From Desulfospira joergensenii DSM 10085 (lineage in GTDB: Bacteria; Desulfobacterota; Desulfobacteria; Desulfobacterales; Desulfobacteraceae): a stretch of DNA of 64,000 nt. Positions within the stretch are counted from its first letter, which is position 1. Each line of letters begins with the position of its first letter. The stretch covers positions 1,178,001 to 1,242,000 of the forward strand of contig NZ_ATUG01000002.1 in assembly GCF_000420085.1 (NCBI RefSeq), written 5' to 3'. A model generated the notes under the pieces. The model was not told the DNA's origin. It ran no database searches and saw nothing but the letters and a program-made list of their open reading frames with translations. This document shows positions 19,835 to 29,457 of this stretch, in pieces. The position numbers were made by a program, and so were the translations under genes.

Positions 19835-20665
19835 CTATGCGACCGCCTTTCGTTCTTGGTTTTTATAGTAAATTTCATCTGGTGTCCAGTTGTCCAGTGA
19901 CTGATGAAAGCGTTCCCCGTTGTAGTACAGGAACCATTGTGTCAGTCCTTGGCGGAGCTTCAAACCTCCTTCAAACGCCCTTAAATACAAATAGTGATAC
20001 TTCAGAGTCCACCATAGCCGTTCAATGAAAATATTATCACGAAAACGGCCACGGCCATCCATGCTGATACGGATGGCGTTCTCCTTCAAGACTCCAGTGA
20101 AGGCCTCACTGGTGAACTGGCTCCCCTGGTCTGAATTGAATATTTCGGGACAACCATATTGATGTATCGCATCTTCAAGAGTGTCAATACAGAATGCCGT
20201 TTCAAGGGTATTGGAAAGCCGCCAGGATAATACTTTCCGACTATACCAGTCCATAATTGCCACAAGATACATAAAACCTTTGGCAAGAGGAATGTATGTG
20301 ATATCCGCACACCAAACCTGATTGGGACGGTTTATTGTCAGTTTACGAAGCAAATAGGGATAGACCTTGTGCCTCGGGTGCTTCTTACTTGTTTTCGGCT
20401 TTGGATATATGGCCCGTAATCCCATTATGCTCATCAGTCTCCGGACACGCTTACGACTTATTTTATAGCCCAACCTTTGCAGAAAAGTACGCATTGATCG
20501 GCTTCCATAATTCGGGGTTTTTAAATATTGCTCATCAATCAGTCTCATCTGCTCAAGATCCAGACGACGAACTTTTTTGGGGCGGTAATATACCGAGGTT
20601 CGGCTTACCTTAAGCAACTTACATTGTTGAACAATGCTGATCCGAGGATTATTGAAATCGACCAT
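19835..20665 (-). CDS. IS3-family transposase OrfB (copy 1)
   Basis: Integrase-type DDE transposase of 276 residues with an rve core: first Asp in VWCADITYIP, second in NSDQGSQFTS, Glu in RDNIFIERLWWTLK. In IS3 elements it is made mainly as an OrfAB fusion by -1 frameshifting. Here the OrfB frame is open upstream through VEKAQLLSRTERKK and is -1 to OrfA; the slip could occur at T TTT TTG or at the GAAAAAG just after it. The motifs look intact. Confidence 0.93.
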   Translation of the reverse strand: MVDFNNPRISIVQQCKLLKVSRTSVYYRPKKVRRLDLEQMRLIDEQYLKTPNYGSRSMRTFLQRLGYKISRKRVRRLMSIMGLRAIYPKPKTSKKHPRHKVYPYLLRKLTINRPNQVWCADITYIPLAKGFMYLVAIMDWYSRKVLSWRLSNTLETAFCIDTLEDAIHQYGCPEIFNSDQGSQFTSEAFTGVLKENAIRISMDGRGRFRDNIFIERLWWTLKYHYLYLRAFEGGLKLRQGLTQWFLYYNGERFHQSLDNWTPDEIYYKNQERKAVA

Positions 20666-20685
20666 TTTTTTACGTTCTGTTCGAC

Positions 20686-20976
20686 TTAAAAGTTGAGCTT
20701 TTTCGACAAAAAATCGTTTTCCACCTTTAATTTGCCAATTTGGCGGTAAAGCTCATCTACTTTGGTATCCATATGTTTTTTTTGATTCCGATTTTTATCG
20801 AACACATCTGCGGCGCCGTTAAGCAGATTCCGTTTCCAGGTGTTGATCATTGTCGGGTGGATTTCATACCGCGCTGCCAACTCGGCTACTGTTTGCCCAT
20901 TTTTCAGGGCAGCCAACGCAACCTTCGCTTTGAACTCAGGTGAATACTGTTTCCGTTTCCTGGTGGTCATTGCCAA
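20686..20976 (-). CDS. IS3-family OrfA (copy 1)
   Basis: A 96-residue helix-turn-helix protein (YSPEFKAKVALAALKNGQTV, then AARYEIHPTMINTWK) with a C-terminal coiled coil (YRQIGKLKVENDFLSKKL). It binds the IS ends and supplies the N-terminal part of the OrfAB transposase. Confidence 0.92.
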   Translation of the reverse strand: MAMTTRKRKQYSPEFKAKVALAALKNGQTVAELAARYEIHPTMINTWKRNLLNGAADVFDKNRNQKKHMDTKVDELYRQIGKLKVENDFLSKKLNF

Positions 20977-21036
20977 CTCCTTTCATGTTAGTGAATCAGA
21001 GCTTAGCACATTGTTCGGATTCTGGGGACCACCGCA

Positions 21037-21466
21037 TAGATTGGGCTGAAATCCTTTTATCTTTTACAATTTTTTTTTCTAATAAATCAGTATTGCAGCT
21101 TTCGTAAAAATTCTGAATATCAAATCTATGTATCAGATAGGGCGAGTTTTCTTTTAGCAAACTAATCAAAACTGCTATGATCGCTTCTCGGCTTCGTATT
21201 TTAATCTTATATGCTTTTTTAATGTTATTTAGAAAGGCTCTTTCAATTATCCTACTTTGGATATTTTTAAAAATAAATGCATCCTTATTCTTAATGGAAA
21301 TTTTTTTTATACTATTTTTGAAATACTCACCTGATGAGAAATGGTGAAAAATTTCTTCAGATTTTTTAAACCTTTCCCTTCTATCGAGCAGTGCGGCATC
21401 CGAAGAAATTTCTTTTAGGCCTATAAATTTTTGAAAATTTTTTATTGTATATGCAGTTTCAAACAT
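21037..21466 (-). pseudogene. drt3a-like reverse transcriptase, N-terminal fragment (copy 1)
   Basis: About 143 codons of a reverse transcriptase: YKIKIRSREAIIAVLISLL followed by motif A IHRFDIQNFYESC. The pattern resembles Drt3a (UG3 class), consistent with its place upstream of drt3b. The frame is cut by the IS3 end at 21036; the last twelve residues of the open frame come from the IS. The catalytic YxDD part is absent, so it cannot polymerise. Confidence 0.7.
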
Positions 21467-21620
21467 TAACGATAATCTTTCCAGGTTTTATTAGACACAA
21501 AATAATGCCTTTCTCTCGCATAATGATCCTTTTCAAATCCCATATTCTTTTTTGAAGAATTGCTGCTAATAAGCCGCGTGGCTTTTTTCGTCCGCGGAAT
21601 TTGCCTTGTTTTGCGCTTTC

Positions 21621-22244
21621 TTACAGCGACTTTTTATCAAATATTTTAGAAAGCTTCGGTATATATTTTGATTCCAATTCATCTAAATCTCCATATTTCC
21701 GCCAATATTGTTCCAACTCAGAATCTCCAATTTCTCGCTCTTTAACAAAAGAGACAAATAAAGCTTTCATAACTTTTGTTACTTCTTCAAGATCATCCAT
21801 AGTGTTTAATAAAAATTTTATTCCTTGCTGAAGTCCAGTTTTAGTTCTGAGATCATATTCGTGCGAAAACTCATGTACAAATAAATTCCGAGCCTTTAAA
21901 GTCCTCTTCAGCCGTTCATCGAACGTCTCATCAACATTGACCCTTTTTCTTAGAAGGTTCATTAGTTGACCGAGCGTTTTATTGTCAGCATTTAGTATCG
22001 CATCTATAGTTTTTTGTACCTCTCCTGAAAATACAACCTTTGCAGTGAAAGCGATAAACATTTCCAGGTCCTGAAGCAAAATCAGTCGACAACCAATCTC
22101 GGCAAAGATCTCTTCAGGGATATCCTGATTTGTTCCTGGCTTAAAAGCGTGCGTTTTTTGTAAATCCACCATAATGTTCCTGGCACCGGCGGGCATAAGG
22201 CGCGACGGCGTTTTGCCGTCGACCTTAATACCCTTGTTGGCCAA
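21621..22244 (-). CDS. HEPN-like protein (copy 1)
   Basis: A 207-residue helical protein with the RX4H signature of HEPN ribonucleases, RNLFVHEF, near residue 119, preceded by a four-helix-like region (LLQDLEMFIAFTAKVVF). HEPN domains are RNA-cutting toxins or adaptors in many defence systems. It starts at TTG 22244, nine bases after the DUF2971 stop, and lies 154 bases before drt3a, so it was part of the same unit. It is intact in both duplicated copies. No family is firmly recognised; the HEPN call rests on the motif and helical context. Confidence 0.55.
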   Translation of the reverse strand: MANKGIKVDGKTPSRLMPAGARNIMVDLQKTHAFKPGTNQDIPEEIFAEIGCRLILLQDLEMFIAFTAKVVFSGEVQKTIDAILNADNKTLGQLMNLLRKRVNVDETFDERLKRTLKARNLFVHEFSHEYDLRTKTGLQQGIKFLLNTMDDLEEVTKVMKALFVSFVKEREIGDSELEQYWRKYGDLDELESKYIPKLSKIFDKKSL

Positions 22245-22253
22245 TATTTTTCA

Positions 22254-22689
22254 TTAATACAACGGGTTGTTCCATTTTGCTCTTTCTTTGTCCCATCTAT
22301 ACGAATCTGTCTTTTGTGCCTCAAGAACAAACTTTTTATTATCCATTGTCATTAATACGACTTCAACATTCAGCTCATCTGCAATTTCTATGAGTGTATC
22401 GATATGATGTGCCTTCATTTTGCAACCCAAAAAAATTCTTTTAATGTAAGGAAAAGGCAATTTATTTTCAAAATACTTGCAGATATCGCCATCAATTATG
22501 ATTCGCCATTCCTTTTCATAGTTCCATTTTGCAGATTTAACTATGAATGTTTTGTATAGCAACGCATCAATCTCACTGTCATGTACTAATTCATTGTTAG
22601 CATTGAGTTTTAATTTTTGTAATTTCGTTCTTGGGATATTCACCCGATTTGCTGTATAAATTACAGGGAATAAACCAGCTACAGTAATA
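22254..22689 (-). pseudogene. DUF2971 protein, C-terminal fragment (copy 1)
   Basis: Encodes TVAGLFPVIYTANRV...NYEKEWRIIIDG, the conserved end of DUF2971 proteins. The open frame starts inside the neighbouring IS (MSDNVKIASSISTPFI) and so has no native start. The matching N-terminal half is at 28674-29457. Confidence 0.85.
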
Positions 22690-23816
22690 AAGGGTGTTGA
22701 AATCGATGACGCAATTTTAACGTTATCCGACAAATTTTCAGTATGTTAGTAATTGAAAAAGCCTCTGTTTAGTTGTATCTTTCAAGCGCCTAAACAAAAA
22801 GGAAACAACACCACAGAGGCTTTATGCATACAAAAAATATCAGGCGAATCATCACAAAGCAATTGAAAAAGAGTTTTCCGAACTGGAAAAAGATGACAAG
22901 GAAGTCCAAAAAAGAGCTGACAAAGCAAATCATGATGGAAGTTTTGGATAATTATGATTATTCTCAAACCTTGGACATCCCCATCGAAGAACTCATAGGA
23001 GTTGAAGATCAGGCCCCCTCAGCAGAGATTCGTAGCCTTCCTGAGATGGCGTCCTACATTGAAAATTTTCATTCCGACAACCTGTTTCATTTTGACACCC
23101 TGAAAAAGCCATACCCTGAAATTGTAGACCCGGAATTGCAGTTTGTTGACCAACTTATAGACAACCAGATTATCAACAGCTTGATTGCGCCTGACGGATA
23201 TTCCGCTGTGCACAGGGATATTCAACCCTACCAGTTATTTCGGATGGAGCTTTTAAAAATAATCAAATACCCTGAAATCAGTTACAGGAAATTTTGCAGC
23301 GATGAATATTTTGGCAGGGAACGAAAGCAAAACAGGCGTTTTGTGAGACTGCCTTTAAATACCAAACACCAGGCAGATCATACTGAATTGTGTCACTTCC
23401 GGCGTGGCCTGAATTTCAAACAATTGATGAATGTCCTGGTATATTTCCTCCATCATTTTTATAAATCAGGCTGTCTGGAGAGTGCCGTTATCCATGGTGT
23501 TGATTCCAGTGAACTGCCGTCTGAAATCAATTACCCCCTTTGCACAATTCAGGTCAAAGGCAAAAAAATACGAATGTATTCCGATCCGGACTGTGATTGT
23601 GGAAAACGCCGGAATAAAAGGGATAAATCGTATTACGTCATTGGCTACCGGCTTCACACCCTAACAGCCATCAACCCATCGACAGGCCATAGTTTTCCAT
23701 TGGTATCCCTAATCGGGGCGGCAAATCATCATGACAGCCTGTTTTTAAAACCGTTGATCAAGCTTGCTCAAACATTGGGTATTGATATCAAATTGATAAC
23801 CGCCGACCAGGCTTAT
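22690..23816 (+). mobile_element. IS4-like element, left part only (copy 2)
   Basis: Same as 18561-19687, shifted by 4,129 bases, again cut by the IS3 left end. Confidence 0.9.
22824..23816 (+). pseudogene. Truncated IS4-like transposase (copy 2)
   Basis: Identical to the 18695 copy: residues 1-331 only, third catalytic acid missing. Confidence 0.9.
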
Positions 23817-23963
23817 TGCGCTGGACCCTAATGAATGAACAGCCTGGGGCCTGAGATAAGCTCTGAATCTGTTTTTTAAAAAAATTAAAAAATAGAAAAA
23901 CATCGCACGGGTGACTGGTTTTTATGCGCCCGGAGGGCGTGTAAAAAACAGGCAGCAGTAACC

Positions 23964-24794
23964 CTATGCGACCGCCTTTCGTTCTTGGTTTTTATAGTAA
24001 ATTTCATCTGGTGTCCAGTTGTCCAGTGACTGATGAAAGCGTTCCCCGTTGTAGTACAGGAACCATTGTGTCAGTCCTTGGCGGAGCTTCAAACCTCCTT
24101 CAAACGCCCTTAAATACAAATAGTGATACTTCAGAGTCCACCATAGCCGTTCAATGAAAATATTATCACGAAAACGGCCACGGCCATCCATGCTGATACG
24201 GATGGCGTTCTCCTTCAAGACTCCAGTGAAGGCCTCACTGGTGAACTGGCTCCCCTGGTCTGAATTGAATATTTCGGGACAACCATATTGATGTATCGCA
24301 TCTTCAAGAGTGTCAATACAGAATGCCGTTTCAAGGGTATTGGAAAGCCGCCAGGATAATACTTTCCGACTATACCAGTCCATAATTGCCACAAGATACA
24401 TAAAACCTTTGGCAAGAGGAATGTATGTGATATCCGCACACCAAACCTGATTGGGACGGTTTATTGTCAGTTTACGAAGCAAATAGGGATAGACCTTGTG
24501 CCTCGGGTGCTTCTTACTTGTTTTCGGCTTTGGATATATGGCCCGTAATCCCATTATGCTCATCAGTCTCCGGACACGCTTACGACTTATTTTATAGCCC
24601 AACCTTTGCAGAAAAGTACGCATTGATCGGCTTCCATAATTCGGGGTTTTTAAATATTGCTCATCAATCAGTCTCATCTGCTCAAGATCCAGACGACGAA
24701 CTTTTTTGGGGCGGTAATATACCGAGGTTCGGCTTACCTTAAGCAACTTACATTGTTGAACAATGCTGATCCGAGGATTATTGAAATCGACCAT
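23964..24794 (-). CDS. IS3-family transposase OrfB (copy 2)
   Basis: Identical in translation to the OrfB at 19835, with the same DDE residues and -1 frame relation to OrfA. Confidence 0.93.
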   Translation of the reverse strand: MVDFNNPRISIVQQCKLLKVSRTSVYYRPKKVRRLDLEQMRLIDEQYLKTPNYGSRSMRTFLQRLGYKISRKRVRRLMSIMGLRAIYPKPKTSKKHPRHKVYPYLLRKLTINRPNQVWCADITYIPLAKGFMYLVAIMDWYSRKVLSWRLSNTLETAFCIDTLEDAIHQYGCPEIFNSDQGSQFTSEAFTGVLKENAIRISMDGRGRFRDNIFIERLWWTLKYHYLYLRAFEGGLKLRQGLTQWFLYYNGERFHQSLDNWTPDEIYYKNQERKAVA

Positions 24795-24814
24795 TTTTTT
24801 ACGTTCTGTTCGAC

Positions 24815-25105
24815 TTAAAAGTTGAGCTTTTTCGACAAAAAATCGTTTTCCACCTTTAATTTGCCAATTTGGCGGTAAAGCTCATCTACTTTGGTATCCA
24901 TATGTTTTTTTTGATTCCGATTTTTATCGAACACATCTGCGGCGCCGTTAAGCAGATTCCGTTTCCAGGTGTTGATCATTGTCGGGTGGATTTCATACCG
25001 CGCTGCCAACTCGGCTACTGTTTGCCCATTTTTCAGGGCAGCCAACGCAACCTTCGCTTTGAACTCAGGTGAATACTGTTTCCGTTTCCTGGTGGTCATT
25101 GCCAA
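24815..25105 (-). CDS. IS3-family OrfA (copy 2)
   Basis: Identical in translation to the OrfA at 20686. Confidence 0.92.
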   Translation of the reverse strand: MAMTTRKRKQYSPEFKAKVALAALKNGQTVAELAARYEIHPTMINTWKRNLLNGAADVFDKNRNQKKHMDTKVDELYRQIGKLKVENDFLSKKLNF

Positions 25106-25165
25106 CTCCTTTCATGTTAGTGAATCAGAGCTTAGCACATTGTTCGGATTCTGGGGACCACCGCA

Positions 25166-25595
25166 TAGATTGGGCTGAAATCCTTTTATCTTTTACAATT
25201 TTTTTTTCTAATAAATCAGTATTGCAGCTTTCGTAAAAATTCTGAATATCAAATCTATGTATCAGATAGGGCGAGTTTTCTTTTAGCAAACTAATCAAAA
25301 CTGCTATGATCGCTTCTCGGCTTCGTATTTTAATCTTATATGCTTTTTTAATGTTATTTAGAAAGGCTCTTTCAATTATCCTACTTTGGATATTTTTAAA
25401 AATAAATGCATCCTTATTCTTAATGGAAATTTTTTTTATACTATTTTTGAAATACTCACCTGATGAGAAATGGTGAAAAATTTCTTCAGATTTTTTAAAC
25501 CTTTCCCTTCTATCGAGCAGTGCGGCATCCGAAGAAATTTCTTTTAGGCCTATAAATTTTTGAAAATTTTTTATTGTATATGCAGTTTCAAACAT
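25166..25595 (-). pseudogene. drt3a-like reverse transcriptase, N-terminal fragment (copy 2)
   Basis: Identical to the fragment at 21037, again ending at the IS3 boundary after motif A. Confidence 0.7.
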
Positions 25596-25749
25596 TAACG
25601 ATAATCTTTCCAGGTTTTATTAGACACAAAATAATGCCTTTCTCTCGCATAATGATCCTTTTCAAATCCCATATTCTTTTTTGAAGAATTGCTGCTAATA
25701 AGCCGCGTGGCTTTTTTCGTCCGCGGAATTTGCCTTGTTTTGCGCTTTC

Positions 25750-26373
25750 TTACAGCGACTTTTTATCAAATATTTTAGAAAGCTTCGGTATATATTTTGA
25801 TTCCAATTCATCTAAATCTCCATATTTCCGCCAATATTGTTCCAACTCAGAATCTCCAATTTCTCGCTCTTTAACAAAAGAGACAAATAAAGCTTTCATA
25901 ACTTTTGTTACTTCTTCAAGATCATCCATAGTGTTTAATAAAAATTTTATTCCTTGCTGAAGTCCAGTTTTAGTTCTGAGATCATATTCGTGCGAAAACT
26001 CATGTACAAATAAATTCCGAGCCTTTAAAGTCCTCTTCAGCCGTTCATCGAACGTCTCATCAACATTGACCCTTTTTCTTAGAAGGTTCATTAGTTGACC
26101 GAGCGTTTTATTGTCAGCATTTAGTATCGCATCTATAGTTTTTTGTACCTCTCCTGAAAATACAACCTTTGCAGTGAAAGCGATAAACATTTCCAGGTCC
26201 TGAAGCAAAATCAGTCGACAACCAATCTCGGCAAAGATCTCTTCAGGGATATCCTGATTTGTTCCTGGCTTAAAAGCGTGCGTTTTTTGTAAATCCACCA
26301 TAATGTTCCTGGCACCGGCGGGCATAAGGCGCGACGGCGTTTTGCCGTCGACCTTAATACCCTTGTTGGCCAA
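25750..26373 (-). CDS. HEPN-like protein (copy 2)
   Basis: Identical in translation to the gene at 21621, with RNLFVHEF intact. The duplication therefore doubles the dose of this gene while leaving the polymerases broken. Confidence 0.55.
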   Translation of the reverse strand: MANKGIKVDGKTPSRLMPAGARNIMVDLQKTHAFKPGTNQDIPEEIFAEIGCRLILLQDLEMFIAFTAKVVFSGEVQKTIDAILNADNKTLGQLMNLLRKRVNVDETFDERLKRTLKARNLFVHEFSHEYDLRTKTGLQQGIKFLLNTMDDLEEVTKVMKALFVSFVKEREIGDSELEQYWRKYGDLDELESKYIPKLSKIFDKKSL

Positions 26374-26382
26374 TATTTTTCA

Positions 26383-26818
26383 TTAATACAACGGGTTGTT
26401 CCATTTTGCTCTTTCTTTGTCCCATCTATACGAATCTGTCTTTTGTGCCTCAAGAACAAACTTTTTATTATCCATTGTCATTAATACGACTTCAACATTC
26501 AGCTCATCTGCAATTTCTATGAGTGTATCGATATGATGTGCCTTCATTTTGCAACCCAAAAAAATTCTTTTAATGTAAGGAAAAGGCAATTTATTTTCAA
26601 AATACTTGCAGATATCGCCATCAATTATGATTCGCCATTCCTTTTCATAGTTCCATTTTGCAGATTTAACTATGAATGTTTTGTATAGCAACGCATCAAT
26701 CTCACTGTCATGTACTAATTCATTGTTAGCATTGAGTTTTAATTTTTGTAATTTCGTTCTTGGGATATTCACCCGATTTGCTGTATAAATTACAGGGAAT
26801 AAACCAGCTACAGTAATA
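26383..26818 (-). pseudogene. DUF2971 protein, C-terminal fragment (copy 2, at native junction)
   Basis: This copy lies at the original insertion point: TAATA at 26814-26818 is repeated at 28674-28678 across the complete IS4-like element. Joining 29457-28674 to 26813-26383 gives 1,215 bases, an uninterrupted 404-residue DUF2971 protein. Confidence 0.9.
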
Positions 26819-28673
26819 AAGGGTGTTGAAATCGATGACGCAATTTTAACGTTATCCGACAAATTTTCAGTATGTTAGTAATTGAAAAAGCCTCTGTTTA
26901 GTTGTATCTTTCAAGCGCCTAAACAAAAAGGAAACAACACCACAGAGGCTTTATGCATACAAAAAATATCAGGCGAATCATCACAAAGCAATTGAAAAAG
27001 AGTTTTCCGAACTGGAAAAAGATGACAAGGAAGTCCAAAAAAGAGCTGACAAAGCAAATCATGATGGAAGTTTTGGATAATTATGATTATTCTCAAACCT
27101 TGGACATCCCCATCGAAGAACTCATAGGAGTTGAAGATCAGGCCCCCTCAGCAGAGATTCGTAGCCTTCCTGAGATGGCGTCCTACATTGAAAATTTTCA
27201 TTCCGACAACCTGTTTCATTTTGACACCCTGAAAAAGCCATACCCTGAAATTGTAGACCCGGAATTGCAGTTTGTTGACCAACTTATAGACAACCAGATT
27301 ATCAACAGCTTGATTGCGCCTGACGGATATTCCGCTGTGCACAGGGATATTCAACCCTACCAGTTATTTCGGATGGAGCTTTTAAAAATAATCAAATACC
27401 CTGAAATCAGTTACAGGAAATTTTGCAGCGATGAATATTTTGGCAGGGAACGAAAGCAAAACAGGCGTTTTGTGAGACTGCCTTTAAATACCAAACACCA
27501 GGCAGATCATACTGAATTGTGTCACTTCCGGCGTGGCCTGAATTTCAAACAATTGATGAATGTCCTGGTATATTTCCTCCATCATTTTTATAAATCAGGC
27601 TGTCTGGAGAGTGCCGTTATCCATGGTGTTGATTCCAGTGAACTGCCGTCTGAAATCAATTACCCCCTTTGCACAATTCAGGTCAAAGGCAAAAAAATAC
27701 GAATGTATTCCGATCCGGACTGTGATTGTGGAAAACGCCGGAATAAAAGGGATAAATCGTATTACGTCATTGGCTACCGGCTTCACACCCTAACAGCCAT
27801 CAACCCATCGACAGGCCATAGTTTTCCATTGGTATCCCTAATCGGGGCGGCAAATCATCATGACAGCCTGTTTTTAAAACCGTTGATCAAGCTTGCTCAA
27901 ACATTGGGTATTGATATCAAATTGATAACCGCCGACCAGGCTTATCACGATAGTGATGGTTCGGTTCTCAACGAAACCGGTGTCTATGTCGTCACCCCTG
28001 CATCGGAGAAAGCCAAACTTCCTGACAACGTTTTGGAATCGCCATTAAGGGTTGCCTGTAATGATTCTTGTGAGATTCCAATGCAGTTTTTGGGATCGAC
28101 ACCGGAAGGCCACGAATTTGGATGTGATGCCGTTCCGGGTGAGTGTGCGTTTGAATCAAATTGTTCAAAATCAAGGATCGTTGATTTTGACAGCGGCTAT
28201 TTTCAACCAATGCCGATTTTTCATAGCGGATCTCAAGACGCAATCGAGATCCGGAAAAACTGTGAAAGGCCCTTTAATCTGATGAAAAAAAGAGAAGGCC
28301 TCGAACAAACACGGGTAAGAAGCCAGCATGGTGTGATTGTCCGATCAACTCTGACGACTATCGTAACATTGTTGATTGAAATGGCCGGAACAAGGCATAA
28401 ACCAATGAAAAAAGAAGATGGGCAAAAGGAGTTGTTTGCTGCCACAGGATGAATTGAACGTTCAATGCGGGATTTTTTCTGAGCCGATTGATCGGTCGCT
28501 ATTGGTATATCTGAATACAACAAAGGCCGCCGTCTGAAATAGATTTTATGCGGTAAAAAACAAAACCAGATATTGCTACGGTAAAAGCCGGACAATCTGA
28601 CATTGGAAAAAAGAATTACAAACGCGTGGGGCACCTATAACGAAACAGAAATTTGAACGGTTTCAACACCCTT
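26819..28673 (+). mobile_element. Complete IS4-like insertion sequence
   Basis: A 1,855-bp element bounded by AAGGGTGTTGAAA and its complement TTTCAACACCCTT, with a 5-bp target duplication TAATA on both sides. It carries one transposase gene. A hairpin AAGCCTCTGT/ACAGAGGCTT encloses the transposase ribosome site. This is the parent form of the truncated copies at 18561 and 22690. Confidence 0.93.
26953..28452 (+). CDS. IS4-like DDE transposase
   Basis: A 499-residue transposase. Catalytic acids are probably the aspartates in HGVDSSELPSE and ITADQAYHDSDG and the glutamate in RKNCERPFNLMK. The last fits the R-x3-E-x6-K part of the IS4 signature, although the usual preceding tyrosine is isoleucine here. 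A four-cysteine-like stretch (DPDCDCGKRRNKRDKS) sits before the second Asp. The gene looks intact and was probably active recently, as its target duplication is perfect. Confidence 0.88.
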   Translation: MHTKNIRRIITKQLKKSFPNWKKMTRKSKKELTKQIMMEVLDNYDYSQTLDIPIEELIGVEDQAPSAEIRSLPEMASYIENFHSDNLFHFDTLKKPYPEIVDPELQFVDQLIDNQIINSLIAPDGYSAVHRDIQPYQLFRMELLKIIKYPEISYRKFCSDEYFGRERKQNRRFVRLPLNTKHQADHTELCHFRRGLNFKQLMNVLVYFLHHFYKSGCLESAVIHGVDSSELPSEINYPLCTIQVKGKKIRMYSDPDCDCGKRRNKRDKSYYVIGYRLHTLTAINPSTGHSFPLVSLIGAANHHDSLFLKPLIKLAQTLGIDIKLITADQAYHDSDGSVLNETGVYVVTPASEKAKLPDNVLESPLRVACNDSCEIPMQFLGSTPEGHEFGCDAVPGECAFESNCSKSRIVDFDSGYFQPMPIFHSGSQDAIEIRKNCERPFNLMKKREGLEQTRVRSQHGVIVRSTLTTIVTLLIEMAGTRHKPMKKEDGQKELFAATG

Positions 28674-29457
28674 TAATAAGCATTGTACGCTCTGACAAAA
28701 AAAGGTCCTGTTCCTCTGATGAATATTGATATTTCAAGGGGAGCATATTTTGTGGATTCAATGTTGACATATCATATTCAACACAAAATCCTTTGTGGTT
28801 GTCTGCATAATGCGACCACATCTGGATCATATGCTCAAAATCACGGGTGGTAGGAGGAAAATTGTTGTGATAAAGATCGGAAAAGCAAGCAACCCTTATA
28901 TTTACATCCCGCAATTTATCAATTTTGGTTTTTACTTCGTTTTTATATTTGGTCGTCAGCTTATATAGCTCTCTTTCGAATTCTTCACTTTTTCTATCGG
29001 ATATGCTGTGCATAACTGACCAATACTCTTCAATGTTACTTCTCCAGTTATAAACATATTCTGTGCTTGAATTATAAATCCTATCGTAGTCCTCTCTTGT
29101 GAAACCGTTTTTATGATCGGCCTTATTCGCAAATCCAGTTTTTTTGATGTGATTTAGAATTGAAAATTTCTCGTAACTTTCAACGTCATAACCCGTATGG
29201 CAATCGAACGGATCGTTAAAGGAGCTTGGGTGTGAACACCAAAGCCTCTGTTTTTTTATATCAATTATATTGTCTGAGGTTGGAGCATAAAATTTAAACA
29301 ATGTTTTTGGAATATGGGGGTTTTTATCATTAAGTACCTCGGGATTATTGATTATGATTTTGGAATAGGTATCATGGTGTTTTGTCTTTTTAGCAAAAAC
29401 ACTGGTGATAAATGATTTTTGCCATTTCTTTTGTGACTTTCTATTCCAATAATTCAT
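28674..29457 (-). pseudogene. DUF2971 protein, N-terminal part, interrupted by IS
   Basis: About 261 codons with the DUF2971 hallmarks LFKFYAPTSDNI, LWCSHPSSFNDPFDC and IQMWSHYADNHKGFCVEYD. The frame then enters the IS and stops at KGC. The missing C-terminal part follows the IS at 26818-26383 in the correct frame. DUF2971 proteins are frequent in defence islands and have no established biochemical activity. It was probably the first gene of the HEPN-drt3a-drt3b group, and the IS separates those genes from its promoter. Confidence 0.88.

Larger units (their letters stand above)
19688..21036 (-). mobile_element. IS3-family insertion sequence (copy 1)
   Basis: A 1,349-bp element with imperfect terminal repeats beginning TGCGcTGGaCCC and TGCGgTGGtCCC, the TG...CA ends typical of IS3. 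It carries orfA and orfB on the minus strand. Its left end lies directly in the IS4-like transposase gene and its right end directly in drt3a, with no matching flanks. It therefore marks an IS-adjacent deletion rather than a simple insertion. Confidence 0.92.
18561..22689. repeat. 4,129-bp tandem duplication, unit 1
   Basis: Contains a truncated IS4-like element, a complete IS3 element, a drt3a fragment, a HEPN-like gene and the 3' part of a DUF2971 gene. Every reading frame recurs at exactly +4,129 with identical protein. The unit boundaries coincide with the left end of the IS4-like element (AAGGGTGTTG). Confidence 0.95.
23817..25165 (-). mobile_element. IS3-family insertion sequence (copy 2)
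   Basis: Identical to 19688-21036, same TGCG...CGCA ends and same flanks. Confidence 0.92.
22690..26818. repeat. 4,129-bp tandem duplication, unit 2
   Basis: Second copy of the unit at 18561. It ends where the complete IS4-like element begins (26819). The near-perfect identity points to very recent unequal recombination between the direct IS repeats, or to an assembly artefact. Confidence 0.95.

Noticed and set aside
18561-28673. Composite transposon carrying the RT genes between IS copies
   Set aside because: Only the rightmost IS4-like copy is complete and has a target duplication; the arrangement is better explained by separate insertions, deletion and recombination.
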